The notes under the pieces were generated by a model. That model did not search any database. It saw only the letters and a list, made by a program, of their open reading frames with translations, and was not told the origin of the DNA. From contig CAIMFH010000145.1 of assembly GCA_903840265.1 (NCBI GenBank), positions 1 to 37,912 of the forward strand: a stretch of DNA of 37,912 bases, written 5' to 3'. The translations under genes were made by a program, and so were the position numbers. This document shows positions 8,796-17,923 of the stretch, piece by piece; the first letter of the stretch is position 1; the number at the start of each line of letters is the position of its first letter. Origin of the DNA: an uncultured Schlesneria sp. GTDB taxonomy: Bacteria > Planctomycetota > Planctomycetia > Planctomycetales > Planctomycetaceae.

Positions 8796-9362
8796 ATGAC
8801 CACCAAGCGAGTATTGCTGCTGGCTGGAGATTTTGTCGAAGACTACGAAGTCATGGTGCCGTTTCAGGCCTTGCCGCTGCTCGGCTTCACCGTCGATGCA
8901 GTCTGTCCGGGGAAACAGGCGGGAAGCCAGATCCGAACGGCAATTCATGACTTCGAAGGGGATCAAACCTACTCCGAGAAGCCAGGGCACAATTTCACAC
9001 TGAATGCGTCGTTTGCAGACATGCAGCTCGACAACTACTGCGGCCTGTACATCCCCGGTGGACGAGCACCCGAGTACTTGCGTTTGAACGAAGCGGTCCT
9101 GAACGTGGTTCGCCACTTCGCGACCAAGAATCTTCCGATCGCTGCGATCTGCCATGGAATTCAAATTCTGACGGCCGCGGGCGTCGTGAAGAACCGGCGA
9201 TGTACTTCCTACCCGGCGTGCAGCCCAGAGATCACGCTTGCCGGGGGCCAGTATGTCGCGGTCCCTGTGGATCAAGCTTATGCTGACGGCAACCTGATCA
9301 CCGCTCCCGCTTGGCCTGCCCATCAAGCCATTCTGCGGTTGTTTGCCAAAGCACTCGGTTAA
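8796..9362 (+). CDS. DJ-1/PfpI family protein
   Basis: The protein has 188 residues from the ATG at 8796; an in-frame extension to 8739 lacks family similarity. It begins with the class I glutamine-amidotransferase-like fold ([16 protein letters not shown]) with acidic residue E15 or E18. The nucleophile elbow AAICHG has Cys119 and His120, and [13 protein letters not shown] matches the family. Members include the protease PfpI, deglycase-like proteins and chaperones; the exact activity cannot be assigned. No strong ribosome-binding site is visible. Confidence 0.88.
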   Translation: MTTKRVLLLAGDFVEDYEVMVPFQALPLLGFTVDAVCPGKQAGSQIRTAIHDFEGDQTYSEKPGHNFTLNASFADMQLDNYCGLYIPGGRAPEYLRLNEAVLNVVRHFATKNLPIAAICHGIQILTAAGVVKNRRCTSYPACSPEITLAGGQYVAVPVDQAYADGNLITAPAWPAHQAILRLFAKALG

Positions 9363-9442
9363 CCCGATGATGTCACGCCCCGTTGCCCCTGCCTGATTTG
9401 CCTGCCGAATCTCCCCGCCTGATAGTCCGATTGTGAGTTCCA

Positions 9443-9880
9443 ATGTCCGCATCCCGTTGGTTAGTCGTCGGTTCAATTCTGGGTGGCCTGGCCGTCGGTC
9501 TGGGAGCGTTTGCCGCACACGGTCTCGACAAAGTCTTCGTCGAGAAATACTCGGGACAAACTCGCGTCGTTGCCGGTGAGACAGTGCCGCTTTCCAAGAA
9601 GTTCCTCGACGATTTCAAGACTGGCGCGGAATACCAGATGTATCACAGCCTGGCGTTGTTGGTAGTCGGGCTGCTCGCTCAGCGTCATCACTCCTGGCGA
9701 CTTACAGCGGCGGGAGTGTCGTTCACGCTGGGCATCGTGTTGTTCTCGGGCAGCCTCTACATACTCACACTGACCGGCGTCACCAAATGGGGGATGGTCA
9801 CTCCGCTTGGTGGAGTCGCATTCCTCGCTGGCTGGTCTCTACTGGCGCTGGATGCCGCGGTCGGCAAGGAATCTGCCTGA
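9443..9880 (+). CDS. DUF423 (YgdD/TMEM256-like) membrane protein
   Basis: This 145-residue inner-membrane protein has about four transmembrane segments. It starts with the typical WLVVGSILGGLAVGLGAFAAHGL and ends with KWGMVTPLGGVAFLAGWSLLAL, both DUF423 hallmarks. A 45-residue hydrophilic insert after AAHGLDK (YSGQTRVVAGETVPLSKKF) is longer than in short bacterial members but common in planctomycete ones. The function of the family is unknown. Confidence 0.9.
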   Translation: MSASRWLVVGSILGGLAVGLGAFAAHGLDKVFVEKYSGQTRVVAGETVPLSKKFLDDFKTGAEYQMYHSLALLVVGLLAQRHHSWRLTAAGVSFTLGIVLFSGSLYILTLTGVTKWGMVTPLGGVAFLAGWSLLALDAAVGKESA

Positions 9881-9940
9881 CATCAGGCTGAATCGCTGCA
9901 GAGAAGCGTCTGGCACATTCATTCTCGAAAGGAAATTTGC

Positions 9941-11014
9941 ATGTTCATTTTCGACGCCCATCTGGATATGGCCTGGAACGCAACCGAGTGGGTGCGCGAT
10001 CTGATGCTGCCTGCCGCCAAGATTCGCGAATTTGAGCAGCACTATGACAAGATCATTCCCGGCCCTTGCACGGTTTCCTGGCCCGAACTGCACGGCGGCC
10101 GAGTCGGCCTGATCATCGCGACCTTATTGCCACGCCACCATCGCAAAGATAAACCGCTCACGTTTCCGCAATCGCGCGAAGCGTGCTATGCCATGGCCCA
10201 CGGTCAACTGGCGTACTACCAAGCGATGACTGCTCGCGGCGTGTTGCGAGAAATTCCCGACAAGGCGGCGCTGAATCAACACGTTGATGAGTGGTTGGCG
10301 TTGCCAGCGGGTGACTTGCCAATGGGACAACCGCCCATCGGGTTCATCCTGAGCATGGAAGGGAGTACGCCGATCCTGTATCCCGAACAGATCGCCGACT
10401 GGTATCAAGCCGGCCTACGGCTCCTGGGGCCTGCTCACTATGGTCCCGGCCCCTACTGCTTCGGCACGGGGAGCGAAGGGGGATTCAACGAAGACGGCAA
10501 GCGAATGCTGCGTGAGATGGATCGCGTGGGGATGCTGCTGGATGTCACTCATCTCGCTGACGAATCATTCTGGGACGCGATGAAGATCTATCAGGGGCCT
10601 TGCATCGCCAGTCATCACAACTGCCGATCGTTGGTGCCGGCGGATCGCCAATTGACCGATGAGCAGATCAAAGAACTGATTCGCCGCGGTTCGGTCATCG
10701 GTGCTGCTTTTGACAACTGGATGATTCGGCCCGGTTGGAAGATCGGGGTCTCGGATCCGTCGACCGTACAGATGACACACATTGTCGATCACATCGATCA
10801 CATCTGTCAGCTGGCGGGCAATGCCAATCATTGCGGGATGGGTACCGATTTAGATGGTGGCTTCGGTAAGGAGCAGTCTCCTTCCGACTTGGACACGATC
10901 GCGGATCTCGGGAAGATGGCTGAACTGCTCGCTGCCCGTGGTTATTCGACGGACGATGTCGAACGAATTATGTGGCGAAATTTTGTTGAATTTTTCCGAC
11001 GAGCATGGAAATAA
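9941..11014 (+). CDS. Membrane dipeptidase (peptidase family M19)
   Basis: The 357-residue protein matches renal dipeptidase-like zinc enzymes, which hydrolyse dipeptides including D-amino-acid and dehydro forms. Visible metal-site elements are HLD (H7, D9), bridging glutamate E140 in SMEGSTP, DVTHLAD (H204), ASHHNCR (H225/H226) and GTDLDGGFG (D303, D305). There is no signal peptide, so it is predicted to be cytoplasmic. GAAAGGAA precedes the ATG. The downstream GDPD gene starts 78 bp later. Confidence 0.92.
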   Translation: MFIFDAHLDMAWNATEWVRDLMLPAAKIREFEQHYDKIIPGPCTVSWPELHGGRVGLIIATLLPRHHRKDKPLTFPQSREACYAMAHGQLAYYQAMTARGVLREIPDKAALNQHVDEWLALPAGDLPMGQPPIGFILSMEGSTPILYPEQIADWYQAGLRLLGPAHYGPGPYCFGTGSEGGFNEDGKRMLREMDRVGMLLDVTHLADESFWDAMKIYQGPCIASHHNCRSLVPADRQLTDEQIKELIRRGSVIGAAFDNWMIRPGWKIGVSDPSTVQMTHIVDHIDHICQLAGNANHCGMGTDLDGGFGKEQSPSDLDTIADLGKMAELLAARGYSTDDVERIMWRNFVEFFRRAWK

Positions 11015-11092
11015 CGGCCGTCGATTTGGCACCATTCAGGTTTGTAGGCAAAGCAATTTGATGGCTCATTCGAACCTGAAAGTGTCTCTCTG

Positions 11093-11947
11093 ATGAATCA
11101 GCATCCGGCCCGAAAGTATGCATCCGTTGCGACGGTCTTCTGTCTGCTGAATGTTTTCTTAAGGCTGACTCTTGTGAATGCCGCTGATACGCCCGAAGTA
11201 GAAATTATCGGGCATCGAGGTGCATCGTTTGATGCTCCCGAAAATACGCTCGAATCATTTCAGCTCGGCTGGAAGCAGAATGCCGATGCGGTCGAGTTGG
11301 ACATCATGCTGTCGAAAGACGGCAAGATCGTGGTGATTCACGACAAGGATACCAAGCGGCTGGCGGGTGTTGATCGTCCTGTTGCGGATCAGTCTTTTGA
11401 AGAACTTCGCAAGCTCGACGTGGGCCGATGGAAAGCAACCAACTGGGAAGGGACACGCATCCCGCTCTTCAGTGATGTGCTGGCTTCAATCCCCGAGGGG
11501 AAGCGTCTGTTTATTGAAATCAAGAGTGACTCCGCGATTCTGCCCGAACTGAAACGAGAACTGACTGCTGCCAAACGTCCGATCGCACAGACCGCGCTGA
11601 TTGGATTTTCCGCACAGACGATGGCAGATGCCAAGCAGATGTTTCCCGAATTGCAGGTCTACTGGATTGTCGACATCAAACCGAACGCCAAGACAGGCAA
11701 GCAATCTCCGCCCGTCGAAGAGCTGATTCGGGGTGCCAAAGAAGCAAATGTGGACGGCCTCGACCTGTCCGCTCATGAATCGATTGATCGCAGCTACGCA
11801 TCGAAAATTCGCGAGGCTGGCTTAAAGCTGGCTGTCTGGACGGTCAACGATCCAGCTCTCGCTCGTCAGATGATCAACGCGGGTGTCGAAGGCCTCACAA
11901 CGGATCGGCCGGGCTGGATGCGTGAGCAGTTACAGAAAAAAGAATAA
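11093..11947 (+). CDS. Glycerophosphodiester phosphodiesterase, exported
   Basis: This 284-residue protein has an N-terminal signal sequence ending near residue 31, then a GDPD TIM barrel. Catalytic signatures are IIGHRGASFDAPENT (H41, R42), AVELDI (E68, D70) and VIHD (H83). GDPDs release glycerol-3-phosphate and an alcohol from deacylated phospholipids. The C-terminal strand LKLAVWTVNDPALARQMINAGVEGLTTDRP is also typical. It probably acts in the periplasm to recover glycerol phosphate. Confidence 0.93.
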   Translation: MNQHPARKYASVATVFCLLNVFLRLTLVNAADTPEVEIIGHRGASFDAPENTLESFQLGWKQNADAVELDIMLSKDGKIVVIHDKDTKRLAGVDRPVADQSFEELRKLDVGRWKATNWEGTRIPLFSDVLASIPEGKRLFIEIKSDSAILPELKRELTAAKRPIAQTALIGFSAQTMADAKQMFPELQVYWIVDIKPNAKTGKQSPPVEELIRGAKEANVDGLDLSAHESIDRSYASKIREAGLKLAVWTVNDPALARQMINAGVEGLTTDRPGWMREQLQKKE

Positions 11948-12049
11948 TATCCGCCAAGATTCTGTGACGAGCAGCGAATAACCAGGACGACGCGACCGGA
12001 CGAGTTGAGCCGAGCCGCGAACAGTTCTTCGGTTAGGGAGGTCGCTGCA

Positions 12050-12853
12050 ATGCTCAAGAAAATCATAATTGGAAGTGCCATTGGCGTCGGCTTGATGACG
12101 TTTGTCTTTGGGCGCGAAGCGGTTAGCTACGTCCGTGTCGGTTGCCACAACGTTCGAAACGCCGTCCGGGCGGAAGTCCCCGTGGAATTCGAAATCGAAC
12201 GAGCTCGCACGCTGGTCGATCAACTCGTTCCCGATATTCGTCAATGCATGCATGTCATTGCCGAGCAACAGGTTGACATCGAACACATGTCAGTGGCTCT
12301 GAACCGCAAGGAAGGCGATCTCGCCAAGCAGAAGGACGCCATCTTCGCGCTGAAAACAGATCTGGGCAGCGGCAAGAGCACCTTCACCTACGCCAGCCAT
12401 AAATATTCGACCGGCGACGTCAAGCGTGATCTGGCGACCCGTTTTGAGCGTTACAAGGCTGCGGAAGAGTTGCTGACAGCAGATCACAAGATCCTGGCCG
12501 CTCGTGAGCAAACCTTGACCGCCAATCGCGAAAAGCTCGACGGGCTGATGTCGGCGAAGAAGGAATTGGAAGTGAAGCTCGAACAACTGCAAGCCCGACT
12601 GCACACCGTCAAAGCGGCGGAAGCAGTCAGCCAGTTGGCAATCGACGATTCCAACCTGAGCCATGCTCGTAAGTTGATCGAAGACCTCAACAAGCAGCTC
12701 GATGTGAAGCAACGAGTTTTGGATGCCGAAGTGAAGTTTACGGGACTGATCCCGGTGGAAAAGGCGACTCCCGCTGTGCCAATTGACTTGGATCATCAGA
12801 TCGAAGCCTATTTCGCCCAGCCGGCCGATGCGACGAATGTCGCTGAACGCTAA
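12050..12853 (+). CDS. Single-pass membrane protein with long coiled coil
   Basis: The product has 267 residues from the ATG at 12050, which has AGGGAGG 8 bp upstream. One membrane segment (about 4-22) is followed by an alpha-helical region; residues about 75-230 are rich in Lys, Glu, Leu and Gln with coiled-coil heptads, for example KKELEVKLEQLQARLHTVKA. It resembles proteins found widely in Planctomycetes without known function. The architecture suggests a scaffold anchored in the inner membrane. It is transcribed alone, judging by the strong terminator after it. Confidence 0.78.
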   Translation: MLKKIIIGSAIGVGLMTFVFGREAVSYVRVGCHNVRNAVRAEVPVEFEIERARTLVDQLVPDIRQCMHVIAEQQVDIEHMSVALNRKEGDLAKQKDAIFALKTDLGSGKSTFTYASHKYSTGDVKRDLATRFERYKAAEELLTADHKILAAREQTLTANREKLDGLMSAKKELEVKLEQLQARLHTVKAAEAVSQLAIDDSNLSHARKLIEDLNKQLDVKQRVLDAEVKFTGLIPVEKATPAVPIDLDHQIEAYFAQPADATNVAER

Positions 12854-12863
12854 GACCTTGAGT

Positions 12864-12904
12864 TCACCTGGGCGCGATCTTTTGATCGTGCCCAGGTGAT
12901 TTTT
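12864..12904 (+). terminator. Intrinsic terminator
   Basis: A 16-bp stem (12864-12879 with 12884-12899, one G-T wobble) with a TTTT loop is followed by five T. It lies 10 bp past the stop of the coiled-coil gene and insulates the kinase operon downstream. Confidence 0.9.
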
Positions 12905-13001
12905 CGCAGGGCCTTTCGATAGTCTTGGGGCAGCGTACAATGCGGTGGTCGAGTCGCCGCATCGAGTCTGATGTACGCCTCGATGGATTGAAGCCAAGCG
13001 A

Positions 13002-14969
13002 ATGACAGCGACGACCTCCCCTTCCCGTCACACGGGACATCCTTCCATGCGATTCACTCACCAGCCTGGAGCTCAGCCGCTGGCGGGCTTTACGATCCAG
13101 CGCGGAATTCATCGCGGTGGATTCGGTGAGGTGTATTACGCCCATAGCGATGGCGGCAAAGAGGTCGCACTCAAACTGCTGCAGCACGAACAAGAAGTCG
13201 AGCTGCGCGGCGTCCGCCAGTGCCTCAACCTCAAGCATCAGAATCTGATCAACCTATTCGACGTGCGCTCTGATGATGCGGGCGAGCAATGGGTTGTCAT
13301 GGAATACGTAAACGGCACCAGTCTCGAAGATGTGCTGGCATCGTTTCCAAACGGCTTGCCGCTCAGCGAAGTTCAAGAATGGCTCAAGGGAATCGCAGCG
13401 GGAGTGACATACCTGCATGAGCGCGGAATCGTCCACCGCGACCTGAAGCCGGCCAATATCTATCGCGAAAACGGCACGGTCAAAGTCGGCGATGTCGGCC
13501 TCTCAAAGCGACTGGGATCTGACCGGCGAGCTGCACATACGCAAAGCGTCGGGACCGTGTACTACATGGCTCCCGAGGTTGCGAACGGCCAGTACGGACC
13601 CGGCGTCGATGTCTACAGCATGGGGATCATGCTGTACGAAATGCTGACGGGACAACTCCCTTTCATGGGCGAAACCACCGGTGAAGTCCTCATGAAGCAT
13701 CTCACCGCCACGCCCAATCTAGAGCGAGTTCCGGCGAGCTTTCGTGGCGTCCTTGGCAAATCACTGGCAAAGGATCCTGCTCAGCGACAAGCTTCTGTAA
13801 TGCAAATCGAACACGAATTTGCGGAGGCACTGAGATCAATGGACGGGAAGGGACCAAGCCTTCCACACAACGGAAAACATAACGGCCACAAGAACGCGAC
13901 GCTGATTGACACCCCCCATTCAAATGGAATCAACGCGGATACCGTTCGAACATCGACCGTGTCGCCTGCGAGAGCCGCTTCAGCGTATTCGCAGTTTCCC
14001 CCTGAACCAAAGGCCGTGCCCGTGTCGGTCAGCACACCTCCCGAGCCACGAGCCGCGACGAAGCGGAAGTTCCAATCAAACAGGACATCCACGAATCGAC
14101 CAGCCGCTCGATCGCAATCGCCAGTGAACTGGAAGTTGCTCGCTGTCGTCTGTGTCGGATTGCTGTTATTTGCTCCGGGGACTCGACGATCATGGTCCGG
14201 TGCCGCACTGATCGGCGCGGCTTGCATTGTCACTTGGGTACTACGTGGCCGCAACGGGCGAAGACTGGATAGCAGCGTTGTTTCGATCGACCCGACTGTC
14301 GATGTGCAAGTCTGTCAAGAACCTCCAGAACCACCTCAAGCAGTTGCAGACGCCGCGGCATCGTTGGCCGTCGGAAGTGTCAGCGCGTGTCTGATTTCCG
14401 CCGGCGCCATCTTCGCCCCCGAATTCTTTCAACGGATCCCGAAGGCACCGACTGCCGAGTTCGTGGCGATGTTTACTACGACATCACTCGCCGCAACGTG
14501 GTTGCTATTGTTGGCCAACCAAGCCAGGGAGCGCTGGACCTGGTGGCAGCGGAATCCTCGGAAGTCGTTCTTCGCCATCGGGCTTCTGCTGGCCACGGTG
14601 GCCTATTACCTGGATCAGTACCTACTTGTCGACTATTTCAATTCGGCTCGATACTCGCCAGCCGTCCGTTCGCTGGGCGTGCATCCTTTGATTAACTCGG
14701 AAATGCATCCCACCTGGTTGGGGTTTGCCGTTTTCTTCGGTGGGATGATGTTCTGGCACCGCTGGTGGCAAGATATGTCGCCCAAGCGAAAACGTCAGCT
14801 GAGCATCGGCCGATTGGCGACATCCGCAGTCGCCGCCTGGTTCATGACGATCATCTTCGCATTCCCCCAAACACCAGCAATCCTGTGGGCTTTGACGATC
14901 TCTGCGGCAGTTCAGCTTGCCACCCCGATCGCGTCGTCTGATCGTCGCGTTTCTGGAAAGAGGTGCTAG
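13002..14969 (+). CDS. Membrane-bound Ser/Thr protein kinase (Hanks type)
   Basis: The protein has 655 residues. The kinase domain spans about 28-282: glycine loop RGGFGEV (38-44), ATP lysine K58 (VALKLL), catalytic HRDLKPAN (H145-R146-D147), the magnesium site D164 as DVG rather than DFG, and the activation segment ending MAPE. A basic, disordered linker (about 283-375) joins seven or eight hydrophobic segments (about 378-645). It is thus a cytoplasmic kinase on a polytopic membrane anchor with no obvious extracellular sensor domain. A TACAAT -10-like box at 12936-12941 may be its promoter. The next two genes are translationally coupled, so the kinase probably acts with them. Confidence 0.92.
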   Translation: MTATTSPSRHTGHPSMRFTHQPGAQPLAGFTIQRGIHRGGFGEVYYAHSDGGKEVALKLLQHEQEVELRGVRQCLNLKHQNLINLFDVRSDDAGEQWVVMEYVNGTSLEDVLASFPNGLPLSEVQEWLKGIAAGVTYLHERGIVHRDLKPANIYRENGTVKVGDVGLSKRLGSDRRAAHTQSVGTVYYMAPEVANGQYGPGVDVYSMGIMLYEMLTGQLPFMGETTGEVLMKHLTATPNLERVPASFRGVLGKSLAKDPAQRQASVMQIEHEFAEALRSMDGKGPSLPHNGKHNGHKNATLIDTPHSNGINADTVRTSTVSPARAASAYSQFPPEPKAVPVSVSTPPEPRAATKRKFQSNRTSTNRPAARSQSPVNWKLLAVVCVGLLLFAPGTRRSWSGAALIGAACIVTWVLRGRNGRRLDSSVVSIDPTVDVQVCQEPPEPPQAVADAAASLAVGSVSACLISAGAIFAPEFFQRIPKAPTAEFVAMFTTTSLAATWLLLLANQARERWTWWQRNPRKSFFAIGLLLATVAYYLDQYLLVDYFNSARYSPAVRSLGVHPLINSEMHPTWLGFAVFFGGMMFWHRWWQDMSPKRKRQLSIGRLATSAVAAWFMTIIFAFPQTPAILWALTISAAVQLATPIASSDRRVSGKRC

Positions 14970-15860
14970 ATGAACACAGTCTTCGTCGTCAACTGGGCCA
15001 TGATTTCCCTTCTACTGATCACATTGACCTTGGGGGCGATCGTTGGTGTTGCCTATCGGCGCCGATTCGCAGCCAACAATCCCGTCGGCTCGGTGTCGCG
15101 ATGCATCAACGAACTCGGCTGGTTGTCCGCACCGGCAGTGGTCATCGCCACTTTCGCGGGAATGTCGGCCTTCCAACATACGGCAATCAGTCGTGAAGAG
15201 AATCGATCGCGGACGGTCACGACTCCGCTCAACTACCAAATTCCTGTGAGCACCAAAGCAGTAGTCCCCCGCCCTGCCGATGATCGAACAAAGCTTGTCA
15301 GCGCCAAGACGTTGACGCAGCGTCCGAAATGGGTTGACCAACAATTTATTGGCGACGGGATCTCTGAACGTATCGTGCTGGCGAGTCAGAAGTACACGAC
15401 TCAAGCAGAGGCTGAGCAGCAGCTATTTGCCGAGGCCTCGGAATTATTGATGAGAGATCTGCAGAAGCTTCGCCCTGGAACCGAGCGTCCGCAGAATTGG
15501 ACCCCGACAGAGGACGCGATCAAGCGATTCATGGTCAAGCAGCGCTATGTCGAAGCGGCCGATCATGACTTTGGCAACTTCGTCCATCCGATGTACCGCG
15601 TGTGGTGGCAGACAGAACTCTCTCCCGAAGTGCGAACCGAGTTTCTTCCAGAGTGGCGACGAGGAATCACCACCCACCGCATTCGTCGCGTCGGCATCGT
15701 GGCATCATCGCTGGTTCTGGCGGCCAGTCTGATCGCGATCTATCGTCGATTGGATGTCCTGACGCAGGGAACTCGACGACTCGGTCTCGCCGCGGGCGGC
15801 TTGGCTGCCGTCACGGCGTGGGCCCTGGCAATCCGATTCGCCTTTGAGCGATGGTTGTGA
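14970..15860 (+). CDS. Membrane protein of unknown function between kinase and sigma factor
   Basis: The ATG follows the kinase stop codon without a gap and an AGAGGTG lies just upstream. The 296-residue protein has two N-terminal membrane segments (about 8-28 and 48-66), a soluble domain (about 75-220) with KYTTQAEAEQQLF and FVHPMYRVWWQTELS, and two C-terminal segments (about 228-248 and 262-282). I recognise no family. Its position suggests that it controls the kinase or the sigma factor, for example as a membrane partner, but this is inference. Confidence 0.8.
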   Translation: MNTVFVVNWAMISLLLITLTLGAIVGVAYRRRFAANNPVGSVSRCINELGWLSAPAVVIATFAGMSAFQHTAISREENRSRTVTTPLNYQIPVSTKAVVPRPADDRTKLVSAKTLTQRPKWVDQQFIGDGISERIVLASQKYTTQAEAEQQLFAEASELLMRDLQKLRPGTERPQNWTPTEDAIKRFMVKQRYVEAADHDFGNFVHPMYRVWWQTELSPEVRTEFLPEWRRGITTHRIRRVGIVASSLVLAASLIAIYRRLDVLTQGTRRLGLAAGGLAAVTAWALAIRFAFERWL

Positions 15861-16495
15861 TGAATGTCAGCGATAGCCAACTTCTGGTTGGTGTCCGCCG
15901 TGGTGAAGCCACCGCGTGGGAATCGTTGATTCGCCGCTACGAAGGTCGGTTGCAGGCATTCGTCGAAGTCCGATTATCGGATCACAACACCGCTCAGGAT
16001 GTTGTTCAGGAAACGTTTCTCGGGTTTCTCACTTCGCTGCCCAATTATGACGAACAGACCCCGCTCGAATCGTTCCTGTTCGCCATCGCCGCTCATAAGT
16101 TGACCGATGCACTTCGCCGCACCGGTCGCCGCCCTGCCCTGTCCCTTCTTCTACCGACCGAATCAGGTGGTGCCCCGGAACCCGCCGGCCGGGATCGCAA
16201 GGCATCGAGTCTGGCTCGCAGCGCCGAACGCAATACGGTCATCGAACGAGTACTCGGAGAATGCATGCGCGGCTTGGTCCAATCGTGGTACAGCCGCGGC
16301 GAGTTCGAGCGATTGAAATGCGTCGAACTCCTGTTCGTGCTGGGCTGGTCGAACAAAGATGTGGCCGAGAAACTTGAGATCAGCGAGCAGTCTGTGGCGA
16401 ATCACAAAAGCTTCGTTATCCAGAAACTGAAAGCCGCCGCGACAACTGCCCGACTGCGCGATGTCGAATGGAGCCAATTGGCCGGAGACGAGTAG
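15860..16495 (+). CDS. ECF-type RNA polymerase sigma factor
   Basis: The product has 211 residues. The ATG at 15860 overlaps the stop TGA of the preceding gene (TGATG); an alternative ATG at 15851 adds three residues. Sigma region 2 is seen in TAWESLIRRYEGRLQAFV and TAQDVVQETFLGFL, and region 4 in LFVLGWSNKDVAEKLEISEQSVANHKSFVIQKLK. The linker between them is long, about 60 residues, with a basic Arg/Pro stretch. ECF factors linked genetically to Ser/Thr kinases are known in planctomycetes, where phosphorylation is thought to replace an anti-sigma factor. No anti-sigma gene is visible here. Confidence 0.9.
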   Translation: MNVSDSQLLVGVRRGEATAWESLIRRYEGRLQAFVEVRLSDHNTAQDVVQETFLGFLTSLPNYDEQTPLESFLFAIAAHKLTDALRRTGRRPALSLLLPTESGGAPEPAGRDRKASSLARSAERNTVIERVLGECMRGLVQSWYSRGEFERLKCVELLFVLGWSNKDVAEKLEISEQSVANHKSFVIQKLKAAATTARLRDVEWSQLAGDE

Positions 16496-16527
16496 CGTCT
16501 CGGATGAGGCGAATGCCTGCCGTTCGA

Positions 16528-17100
16528 TCAGCCCCGATTCGCACCAGGAACCCACAGGATATCCCCACGGCCCTCGTCATTGGCCACGCGTGCCAGCACG
16601 AACAGCAGATCCGAAAGCCGGTTCAGATAGATCACGGTCTGCGGATTGATCTGATCGCGTGCGGCGAGTGCCAAGACTCCAATTTCAACTCGCCGACAGA
16701 CTGTCCGGGCCAGATGCAGATGCGCCGCTCCTGGCTTACCACCTGGCAGGATGAAACTCGTCAGCGGTTGCAAACATTCGTTCGCCGCATCAATCCAGTG
16801 TTCGAGTTGCTCGACCTGCGCTGCGGTGATTCGCAACGCAGGGAACTCCGGCGCGGTGTCGGACTCGGGCACGCACAGGTCAGCACCCAGATCGAACAGG
16901 TCATTTTGGATCCGGAAGAGGATGGTCGACATATTCTCGGGCAGTCCCGCCGCCAAGGTGACGCCCAAGATCGAATTCAGTTCGTCGACCCCGCCGTAAG
17001 CCGTGATCCGCAGGTCCGTCTTCAGGACTCGTTTGCCATCCCCCAGCGAAGTCGCGCCGCCGTCGCCAGTCTTGGTGTAGATGCGGTTCAGGTAAACCAT
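16528..17100 (-). CDS. Cob(I)alamin adenosyltransferase, PduO/MMAB type
   Basis: This 190-residue enzyme transfers the adenosyl group of ATP to cob(I)alamin to make adenosylcobalamin. Family signatures are the N-terminal YTKTGDGGATSLGDGKRVLK ATP loop, the AYGGVDELNS segment, SFILPGGKPGAAHLHLARTVCRR, and YLNRLSDLLFVLARVAN near the C-terminus. The length is typical. The 3' end faces that of the sigma factor 32 bp away, and the gene is divergent from coaE. Confidence 0.93.
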   Translation of the reverse strand: MVYLNRIYTKTGDGGATSLGDGKRVLKTDLRITAYGGVDELNSILGVTLAAGLPENMSTILFRIQNDLFDLGADLCVPESDTAPEFPALRITAAQVEQLEHWIDAANECLQPLTSFILPGGKPGAAHLHLARTVCRRVEIGVLALAARDQINPQTVIYLNRLSDLLFVLARVANDEGRGDILWVPGANRG

Positions 17101-17200
17101 TCGAAGACCTTTGCATGAGCGAGACTGCTTGTCGATCGATTTGTCGGCGTCATGTTAACGATCGGCGAGCTTGTTGACAGGGGGCCGCCAGCCAATCACG

Positions 17201-17920
17201 ATGACCGAACCAAGTGTCCCCTATCGATTCTTTTCTAAGATCGAACTTATGGCCTTTGATTCGTTGCAGCATCGAATTCCTGTCATCGGGATTGTTGGCG
17301 GCATCGGCTCCGGAAAAAGTGCGGTGACCAAGTGGGTCGCTGCCAGAGCGAACGTCCTGGTGATCGATGCCGACAAGTTGGGACACGAGGCGCTGCAACT
17401 GGATTCGGTGAAATCAGCACTCCGTCAGCGGTTTGGTGACGAAGTTTTTGATCAAGGCGGTGACGTTAATCGCGGCGCCTTAGCGCGCGTTGTCTTCGGC
17501 AGCACACCTGAACACTTGATAGCCAGGCAAGAATTGGAGCGGATCTCTCATCCCGCCATAGAAATACGAGTGGTGGAATTGATCAATCAGGCGGAACTCG
17601 AGGGACGTGAAGCCGTCTTACTCGATGCAGCAGTGCTGCTGGAAGCGGGCTGGCAGCGACAATGTGACGCAGTTGTCTTTGTTGATGCTTCAGATAATGT
17701 TCGTCAGCGTCGAGTTGCGGTTCGCAGCGGTTGGTCTCAGGAAGAATTAAGGCGACGCGAATCTAGCCAGCTACCACTGGTCGAGAAAAAGCGGCTTAGT
17801 AATGTGGTCATATCGAACGAATCAGACGATTCGCATGGCGGACAAGAGTTGCTTGATTTTTTGTGTGGAAGCTGGGGCATCTGTTGCAAACCGTTGCCAA
17901 ATTCGTCAAAACAGTTCTAG
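17201..17920 (+). CDS. coaE: Dephospho-CoA kinase
   Basis: CoaE phosphorylates the 3'-hydroxyl of dephospho-CoA, the last step of coenzyme A synthesis. The P-loop GIVGGIGSGKSAV lies at residues 30-42 when counted from the ATG at 17201, followed by VIDADKLGHEAL, the LID-like stretch and VFVDASDNVRQRR. The start is uncertain: TTG 17171, ATG 17201 and ATG 17249 are all possible, and none has a convincing ribosome-binding site at the right distance. Using 17249 would give a more usual N-terminus. The C-terminal tail is short but complete. The rho gene follows after a 259-bp gap. Confidence 0.92.
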   Translation: MTEPSVPYRFFSKIELMAFDSLQHRIPVIGIVGGIGSGKSAVTKWVAARANVLVIDADKLGHEALQLDSVKSALRQRFGDEVFDQGGDVNRGALARVVFGSTPEHLIARQELERISHPAIEIRVVELINQAELEGREAVLLDAAVLLEAGWQRQCDAVVFVDASDNVRQRRVAVRSGWSQEELRRRESSQLPLVEKKRLSNVVISNESDDSHGGQELLDFLCGSWGICCKPLPNSSKQF

Positions 17921-17923
17921 AAT
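17894..17923 (+). promoter_or_regulatory. Candidate sigma-70-type promoter for rho
   Basis: TTGCCA (17894-17899) and TAGAAT (17918-17923) are 18 bp apart, each matching consensus at five of six positions. The site overlaps the coaE stop codon. Transcription from here would give rho a leader of about 250 nt (about 17930-18179), in which I see no clear ORF or strong hairpin. Confidence 0.45.

Noticed and set aside
8622-9518. Minus-strand open frame of 298 codons
   Set aside because: It is antisense to the DJ-1 gene, whose catalytic motif is intact; the antisense product has shadow-like composition.
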